A stretch of DNA of 14,467 nucleotides, taken from Porogramme epimiltina. Lineage: Eukaryota > Basidiomycota > Agaricomycetes > Polyporales > Polyporaceae. Positions 9,601 to 14,467 of this stretch are shown in pieces. Numbering within the stretch: position 1 is the first letter of the stretch; every line of letters begins with the position of its first letter. Below the pieces are notes generated by a model, which had not been told where the DNA came from, searched no databases, and saw only the letters and a program-made list of their open reading frames with translations. Where the stretch lies: the NCBI GenBank assembly GCA_900155495.1, contig FTLJ01001438.1, positions 1-14,467 of the forward strand, read 5' to 3'. A program made the translations under genes and the position numbers.

Positions 9601-10845
9601 GATCCGGAGTTGCCGTAAGCACTCATTCCCTTCCGTCGCATTGCGAACGGCCCACTAACGGGTCCGCTCATGTAGTCACGGATCCGAGCGGCGTCCGGAT
9701 ATCGGTCAACGGTGATGTGTTGGCCCTGAAGGAGCCCCGTAGCGTGATGGCCAGGCATTTCGGTGCCGTGCTTCCGGTACGTGATATGTTAGCTTGTTTT
9801 ATTCGTATCCGCCGCAACTCAATTATGCTGACTGTAACAGGAGAGCGAACTCGCGCCCCTGCGCCTCGGCGTGCACACGCTGAGTGCCGTTGGGAACAAC
9901 CCCGTCAAGAAGGCCGTTGTAGTCAGCCTTCCGACGATCGAGAGTGCGTTCGTCACGCATACGACAAAGGGCGTGCAGGGGTGGGCCCACCCTGAGTACC
10001 CCGCTCTCCGTGTCGCCATTGAGGTTCTCAACGCTACCGAGAGCTACCTCTGGGTATGTGGTTTTCCGCGTGGGCGGCCGGAAATAAGGCTGACGAGCAT
10101 GCATTTCATAGCGGTATATCCGAGGATCCGGTCTGGCGTATGGCGCACATTGCTCCCTGGATCTCGAGTCTGGCTTCATCTCCTTCACACTGTACCGCGT
10201 ACGTTTTTTTCCTATCCACATGCTGCTACGGGAGCTTATTCTCTTTTGTAGTCCTCGAACAGCATGGAGGCCTTCCGGCAGGCCGCCAGCGTCATCAAGG
10301 GCCTGACGGACGGATCTGTGCGTCGCTCTGTATATGATATTGTTCGGCCGGAGCTCATCACTAGATGAACAGATTGCTCTTGACGAAACCGTTCTCGACG
10401 CCGCGAAGAGCAGCATTGTGTTCGGGGTTGCTCGGGGAGTTTCGACCCCGGGCCGTGCGGTAAGTAGTGTTCTGTGCACCGGGATGAAACAGGCCGTTGA
10501 TCCACATCACCCTAGGCCCTCATGTCCTTCACAAATCAAGGTCTGAAGGGGATATCCCAAAACCACAACATTGAACTTCTGGAGAAGTTCCAGGCAGTGT
10601 CGAAAGCGGACGTGCTCGCCACGCTGCAGAAGCACTTCCTGCCTCTCTTCGACGCATCGTCCTCGGTCGCCGTCGTGGTCACCGCACCCGGCAAGGCCGA
10701 CCAGGTTTCGAACGAGCTTGCGGAGATCGGATTCGAGGTCGAGCGTAAGACACTGCAGGTCGAGCCGGACGAGGACGGCGAGTTCTCGGACGATGATGGG
10801 AGTGACGGCTCAGAGAGTGGGAGTGACAGTGACGACAGCCGATAG
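6515..10845 (+). CDS. M16 family zinc metallopeptidase, Sdd3/YOL098C-like
   Basis: Exons: 6515-6812, 6865-6903, 6958-6994, 7043-7259, 7307-7401, 7456-7547, 7603-8005, 8070-8256, 8306-8478, 8534-8909, 8968-9029, 9082-9330, 9391-9614, 9676-9776, 9841-10053, 10112-10198, 10252-10317, 10373-10459, 10516-10845. All 18 introns are GT-AG, 47-64 nt, and the frame closes at 3336 nt: 1111 residues, or 1066 from ATG 6650 (yeast YOL098C is about 1037). Seen: inverted zinc motif HTLEH (H121, E124, H125), assembled across the intron 6995-7042, and a likely third ligand Glu214 in GVVYSEMQG. The second half looks like a non-catalytic M16 half. The tail (last about 27 residues) is very acidic with Ser-Asp runs. 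Known: M16 enzymes cut short unfolded peptides in a closed chamber; for this subfamily the substrate is poorly defined. Location depends on which start is used. Confidence 0.95.
6599..6605 (+). promoter_or_regulatory. TATA-like element 45 nt before the second M16 ATG
   Basis: TATATTT stands alone in a C/T-rich stretch inside the candidate presequence. If used, it would start transcription close to 6630 and yield only the shorter protein from ATG 6650. That ATG has A at -3, whereas ATG 6515 has T at -3. This is inference from position and composition only. Confidence 0.3.
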
Positions 10846-10944
10846 CATTATTACTAACTACCACTAGTGTGTATCTTTCCGCCCGGCATGTCCTCTTACC
10901 TCTGTGGATTGCGAGCGGGAGAGCGAATACATGTAATATCCAGC
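10846..10944. other. 99-bp spacer between convergent stop codons (M16 and NUFIP1-like)
   Basis: The two genes end facing each other with 99 bp between their stop codons, so their 3' UTRs probably overlap as sense and antisense. The spacer includes AT-rich patches (around 10848-10860 and 10926-10939) in otherwise GC-rich DNA, and the palindrome TACATGTA at 10928-10935. Confidence 0.6.
10928..10935. promoter_or_regulatory. TACATGTA palindrome, possible shared 3'-end element
   Basis: TACATGTA reads the same on both strands and so places UGUA in both convergent transcripts. It sits 10 nt after the NUFIP1-like stop and 83 nt after the M16 stop. UGUA is a known cleavage-factor Im site in animals and plants, and UA-rich UACAUA/UAUGUA types are yeast efficiency elements. 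Use in this fungus is inferred. Confidence 0.3.
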
Positions 10945-12553
10945 TCATTCATGCTCGTCCGAAGTTGCTGGCCGAGGGGGTAGCGGGGCTACAGGCTGAT
11001 CTCCAACGACTTGGATCATGCGCTCGTCAGCTTGACCGGGCTTGAGCTCGACGTTGTCGAGGAAGTCATTGTCGACGATGAACCGTATTGCTTGGGAAAG
11101 GTTCGAGACGGTCATCCTGACTTCAGGTAGGAGCAGCTAGACGCGAATTACAATGCCGTCAGCGACCAGGTGGACGGAACAGTTCATTTGAGACTCACAT
11201 TCCGAAGCAGAGAAGGTCGCTCGGCGAATGGATTCCGTGGCGGCCTCCTGGGCTGCCTGGGCTGGGGTTTTCGAAACGACTTTGACGGCCCCGTGCTTGC
11301 GGGAGGTTTGGAACCCGCCGGGGTTTCCTCCTCTGGGTCGGATTCGCTGCCTTCTATTGCTTCCTCCGGGGGACCCACAGAGGCGGCTTGTGGTGCCTTC
11401 GAGGAGACAACTTCAGGTGCTCCGTCCGAGTCTGAGTCGGACTCCGAACCAGAGCCCGTGCCGGATGGAGCCTTTTCGTCCCGGACGTGCTTCGCCGCTG
11501 GCGCCCCGGGAGCAGCACCCGCACCTTCTTCCTGCCGTCCTTCGCCCACCGCGCCGCGGCCGCCATATCCGCCGTCCCTCCCGCGCCCTCTGCCCCACCC
11601 GCGCCCGCGCCCGCGCGCCCTCTGCCCACCACCCCTACCCCCTCTCCCTCTGAAACCGTCGCCTGCACCCGCGCCCGCACCGCCCGCGTCGTCCGTGCGG
11701 CGCCGCTTCCGGCGCGAGCCGTCGTCGAACGGCAGCTGCCCGCGCGCGGCGGCCTCGCGCTGCTTCTCCGCCTTCTCCGCGACGTGCTGCGCGGTGGGGA
11801 AGCGGCGCTTGCGCTCCGCGATCCACGCCGCGATCGCCTCGGGGGTGTCGAGCCGCACGCTCGTGCCCTGGATCGGGACGGGCTTCCTGCGCACACGTGT
11901 GCGGGCACGCGCGCCGGCGAAGGGGGAGCGAAGGGCCGAAGAGAGAAGGGGTGGAAGGTGGGCAAGGGGGAAAACGCGGCGGTCAGCGAGCGGCCGGGAC
12001 GGGGAGAGTTCGAAAGAGGGGAGGGGGGGACGGCGCACCCTTTCAGGCTGGGGTCTGCGTCCCAGTCATTCTTGCGCCTCCGGTGCTCCCAGCCAGGAGG
12101 GAAGATGAGGTGACGGTCCATCATGTGTGTCTCGACCGACTTTTTCGATCCCGTGAACACGCAGCCTGGCTTCGAGCATCTATTCGTGCCAGCCTGGTAC
12201 CATCCTGCGCCCCCTCCACCTCCTCCGCCACCGCTGCCACCATGGAAGCCGCCTTGCTGCCTGTGACCACCACTGTGCGCGCGGGAGGCGTGATGATGTG
12301 CGCCTGCGTACTGCGTACCCGGGACGTAGGTTGAGGAGATCGTGTAGCCCTCTGCGGTCACGGACGAGGGCCCTGCGCCGTTGTTGTAGTACTGGGCATA
12401 CGCTTGCGCATAGTGGGATGCCTGCGGGTATGCGTACTGCGCCTGCTGAGCTGCGGCGTATGGGTTCGAGAGTGCAGCGGCGACGGCCTGGGCTGCCGCA
12501 GAGCCAGGGTAGGAGGACGCAGCGTGGAACGGCGGGGGACGGTGAGGCTGCAT
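10945..12553 (-). CDS. NUFIP1/Rsa1-like box C/D snoRNP assembly factor
   Basis: Exons on the minus strand: 12553-12039, 11886-11199, 11136-10945; 1395 nt, 464 residues. Seen: an Ala/Tyr/Gln-rich N-terminus, a Gly run, then a C2H2-type finger with C126, C131, H143 and H148 (CSKPGCVFTG then ETHMMDRHLIFPPGW). Next comes a conserved block from 173 to 203 containing KPVPIQGTSVRL and AAWIAERKRRFPT, which matches the NUFIP1 conserved domain. A basic RRKRRR patch (about 230), an Arg-Gly repeat (about 250-283), an acidic Ser/Asp/Glu stretch and a conserved-looking C-terminal exon (LLLPEVRMTVSNLSQAIRF) follow. Known: NUFIP1/Rsa1 bridges Snu13/15.5K to the R2TP-Hsp90 machinery during C/D snoRNP assembly, and the PxPIQGT peptide is the Snu13-binding part. 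ATG 12553 is the first in-frame ATG; the frame is open further upstream without another. Intron 12038-11887 (152 nt) is the longest clearly placed intron in the window. Confidence 0.9.
11890..11903. repeat. 14-bp perfect palindrome next to a 3' splice site
   Basis: CGCACACGTGTGCG is self-complementary. On the minus strand it occupies the last bases of the 152-nt intron of the NUFIP1-like gene, followed only by the CAG that ends the intron. It includes a CACGTG core. It could fold in the pre-mRNA as a hairpin at the acceptor, or be a protein-binding site. Confidence 0.45.
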
Positions 12554-13321
12554 GGGAGGGCGTGCGCGGAACAGACGCCGGTAAGACCGCGAAAGTTTGG
12601 GGGAAGATTGATCTGAACGGGGCGTGGCTGCAGTCGGCCGTCGAGTCGGCAGACTCTCCAAAGGCTATCGCAGCACCAGATCTCCCGCTAATCTTCTCCC
12701 CGCCGGCACACAACAGCACGCCAGAGAAAAAGGTACAGCAGCACACGAAAGCAATGTCCTTGTTGCACCGATACCATGGATAGCAATTAACATATGCATA
12801 CTTTTACTGTCTATTGAGGCGCATGTATGCACGAAAGCACTATGATAGAGCCAAGCTATGTCAGTGGTGGTGAAACCCGTGAGTTAAAAGCATCGTGTTG
12901 GCCAGCGGGACCGAGGACGGAGGTGTGTGCTACATCGGAGAGAAGAGGAGAGAGACTTGGGGACGACCCATCGCGGACAAGAGATAGGAGCTCGAAGGGA
13001 AGGTACACTATCGGCTGTATTCGGCATTTTTGGAGGGGGACGACAAGAGAGGAGACGGGGTCGGGGACGGGGACGGGAAAATCGGGGCACGAAGGAGGGG
13101 GCGAGACGCGACACGACGGAGCGCCGGGAGAGCGACAGCATGGGAGACTGGGTAGAGAGAGGCAGGGAGGGAACGGATGACGGGGACGAGTGTTCGTATT
13201 CGCGGCCATTCGGCGGCCAGGCGATGCTTGCGTCTGACGCGACGACCGCGTCTGACACACCGCCGGCGTGTGTAAATCAGACGTCGGGACCCGCTGACGC
13301 CTGTCGGGACTCGTGCGACAG
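12554..13321 (-). promoter_or_regulatory. Tandem spacer: KH-gene 3' UTR and NUFIP1-like promoter
   Basis: The 768 bp lie between the stop of the KH gene and the ATG of the NUFIP1-like gene, both on the minus strand. The half near the KH gene is strongly strand-biased: runs of G on the plus strand, so C-rich in the KH transcript. The half near the NUFIP1-like gene should hold its promoter. Open frames across this stretch look like composition artefacts. No TATA box is convincing. Confidence 0.5.
13057..13077. repeat. Four-run G-quadruplex motif (plus strand), C-rich in the KH transcript
   Basis: The plus strand has runs of 4, 4, 4 and 3 G separated by two-base loops (tc, ac, ac). That is a textbook intramolecular quadruplex pattern in DNA. 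In the KH gene's own direction it is C-rich, about 245 nt past the stop codon, with further C runs on both sides (roughly 13031-13100). Confidence 0.6.
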
Positions 13322-14413
13322 CTAGTCCTGCATTTCCTCCTGTTGCTGCTGGTCCCGGCCCACCCGCCTCTCCTTCTCGCTCTCCAGCTGGTTGTAGAGC
13401 AGGAAGAGGGCCTTCTCGTTCGCCTCGGGCGTCCCGATGATCGTGAACATGCGCTCGCCCGTCTCGTCGTGTGGCTCCTTCGCAATGGAGATCTTCGAGC
13501 CCGACAGCCTTCGAATCTCGGTGATTTTGGTACCGTTGCGGCCGATGATGCAGCCGACCATGTCCGAGGGGATGGAGATGTTCTGCGTCCGCAAGTTCGT
13601 GGGCTGCGGCGACGACGGGGAGTTTGGTGACGGAGATGTCCTGCCGCGACCCTCGCCATTACTCCTCCGTCCGCTCGGGTGCGGGCGACGGCCGGTCCGC
13701 TCGTCGCCCGCTCCAGGGTGGAAGAGCACGGTGCCGACGCCGCGCTCCCAGTCCTCCAGAAGACAGCGGCCAATCTCCTCGATGGCGCGGCCAATAGACT
13801 CGGAGGACCCTTGCACCTCCACGATACGCTCTGTTGACTGCGGCAGCATATCCTTGGAGGCGACCATCCGCGCTCCCGAGGAGTCCTGGATGGCTTTGAT
13901 CTTCAAGCCGTTCCTGCCAATCACGCTGCCCATCAGGTTGTGGGAGATGAGGAGGCGAATGGCAGTCGGCGAAGTGTTGGTGGACGATGTGACGGGGGAG
14001 GATGGGTTGGCGGAGACGAGTTGGGAAACAATGAGGGAGTACGCCTGCACACAACCATTATTTAATGCCCGTTGGGTCTAAGGAATGGGTAGCGTACCTT
14101 CGCCACACCCTCCACAGGACCGGTCACCGTCAGGACCCGCTCATGAACGCCGGCGATGACCTTGCTGACGCCAGCCTTGACGCCGGTCTGTTCCCTGAGT
14201 TCTGCGACGTTTTTTCCGGCCTTGCCAATGATGACACCGGCATCCTTGGTGCTCACGAGAGCGCGGAGGGTCAAGGAGTCGGCGCCGACGGGGGAAGGGC
14301 TACGGGACTGGGGGGCGGAGCCTGGAAGGAGATTAATCAGACCGGAAGAAGAGATCGGGGGCGTCGGACTCGTGCGCACCAGTGTCGCGGGCAGCGGGGG
14401 CGTCGGAGGGCAT
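13322..14413 (-). CDS. Triple KH-domain RNA-binding protein (PCBP/Rnc1-like)
   Basis: Exons on the minus strand: 14413-14380, 14321-14098, 14044-13322; 981 nt, 326 residues. Seen: three KH domains with GxxG loops GKAG (44-47, in GVIIGKAGKNV), GRNG (129-132, in GSVIGRNGLKI) and GRNG (254-257, in GCIIGRNGTKI). A Ser/Pro/Arg-Gly-rich linker (about 195-235) separates KH2 and KH3, and the tail is Gln/Glu-rich. Known: this two-plus-one layout is that of poly(C)-binding proteins, hnRNP K, and fungal Rnc1, Hek2 and Pbp2, which bind single-stranded C/U-rich RNA to control mRNA stability and translation. The start is ATG 14413: a 34-nt first exon plus the intron 14379-14322 (gtgcgc...ttccag, with a CTGAT/TTAAT branch region) gives MPSDAPAARDTGSAPQ in frame with KH1. 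A longer N-terminus reaching past the window edge is less likely but possible. Which family member is orthologous is not settled. Confidence 0.93.
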
Positions 14414-14467
14414 GACGAGGGGAGGCGGGGGGAAGGGGAGCGAGGGGGAGGGCGAGGGCGGGGAACG
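14414..14467 (-). promoter_or_regulatory. C/T-rich leader upstream of the KH gene
   Basis: In the gene's direction the last 54 bases before ATG 14413 are almost pure C and T, with scattered G. Pyrimidine-rich leaders are common just before fungal starts. The core promoter lies beyond the window edge. Confidence 0.4.

Noticed and set aside
11170..12108. A 312-codon open frame on the plus strand
   Set aside because: It lies antisense to the NUFIP1-like exons in very GC-rich DNA, is made of Pro/Arg/Ser low complexity, and has no recognisable domain. It is a shadow of the real gene.
12856..13794. A 312-codon open frame on the minus strand
   Set aside because: It overlaps the KH2-KH3 exon in another frame and then runs through the 3' flank. 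Arg/Ser/Pro-rich content and no domain mark it as a frame shadow.
1..14467. tRNA, rRNA, transposon ends, long repeats, CRISPR arrays
   Set aside because: I looked for tRNA-like arms, terminal repeats, transposase or reverse-transcriptase motifs and regular repeats and saw none that hold up by eye.

Overview
The window looks like chromosomal DNA of a filamentous basidiomycete, probably an Agaricomycete. Genes are dense and split by many short GT-AG introns, mostly 47-64 nt, with branch sites of the CTAAC/CTGAC type. Each recognised protein matches a fungal nuclear gene. I see no bacterial operon, mobile element, CRISPR array, tRNA or rRNA.

Six protein-coding genes can be supported. From left to right: (1) 160-2273 (+), an intracellular protein with a trypsin-like fold and an intact His/Asp/Ser triad, from a family I know only from basidiomycetes; its 5' exon joins are unresolved. 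(2) 3183-4427 (-), YTH1/CPSF30, the five-CCCH-finger plus zinc-knuckle subunit of the pre-mRNA cleavage and polyadenylation machinery. (3) 4646-5802 (-), prephenate dehydratase (PHA2-like), phenylalanine synthesis. (4) 6515 or 6650 to 10845 (+), a 19-exon M16 metallopeptidase of the Sdd3/YOL098C type. (5) 10945-12553 (-), a NUFIP1/Rsa1-like box C/D snoRNP assembly factor. (6) 13322-14413 (-), a three-KH-domain RNA-binding protein of the PCBP/Rnc1 type.

Five of the six gene models were rebuilt exon by exon. In each the reading frame closes from ATG to stop: 284, 315, 1111 (or 1066), 464 and 326 residues. Genes 1 and 2 converge across about 0.9 kb with no supported gene. Genes 3 and 4 diverge from a shared promoter region of about 0.7 kb. 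Genes 4 and 5 converge with only 99 bp between stop codons. Genes 2 and 3, and genes 5 and 6, lie in tandem on the minus strand.

The genes do not form one pathway. Three act on RNA (3'-end formation, snoRNP assembly, mRNA binding), one in amino-acid synthesis, and two are proteases or protease-like. I found no clearly new multi-gene system. The points most worth following are a Thr-Cys-Phe replacement of the Thr-Arg-Phe active-site motif in the prephenate dehydratase, a possible mitochondrial presequence and second start on the M16 protease, introns that split the last CCCH finger and the zinc knuckle of YTH1, a C-rich tract in the 3' flank of the KH gene, and the uncharacterised trypsin-fold protein.
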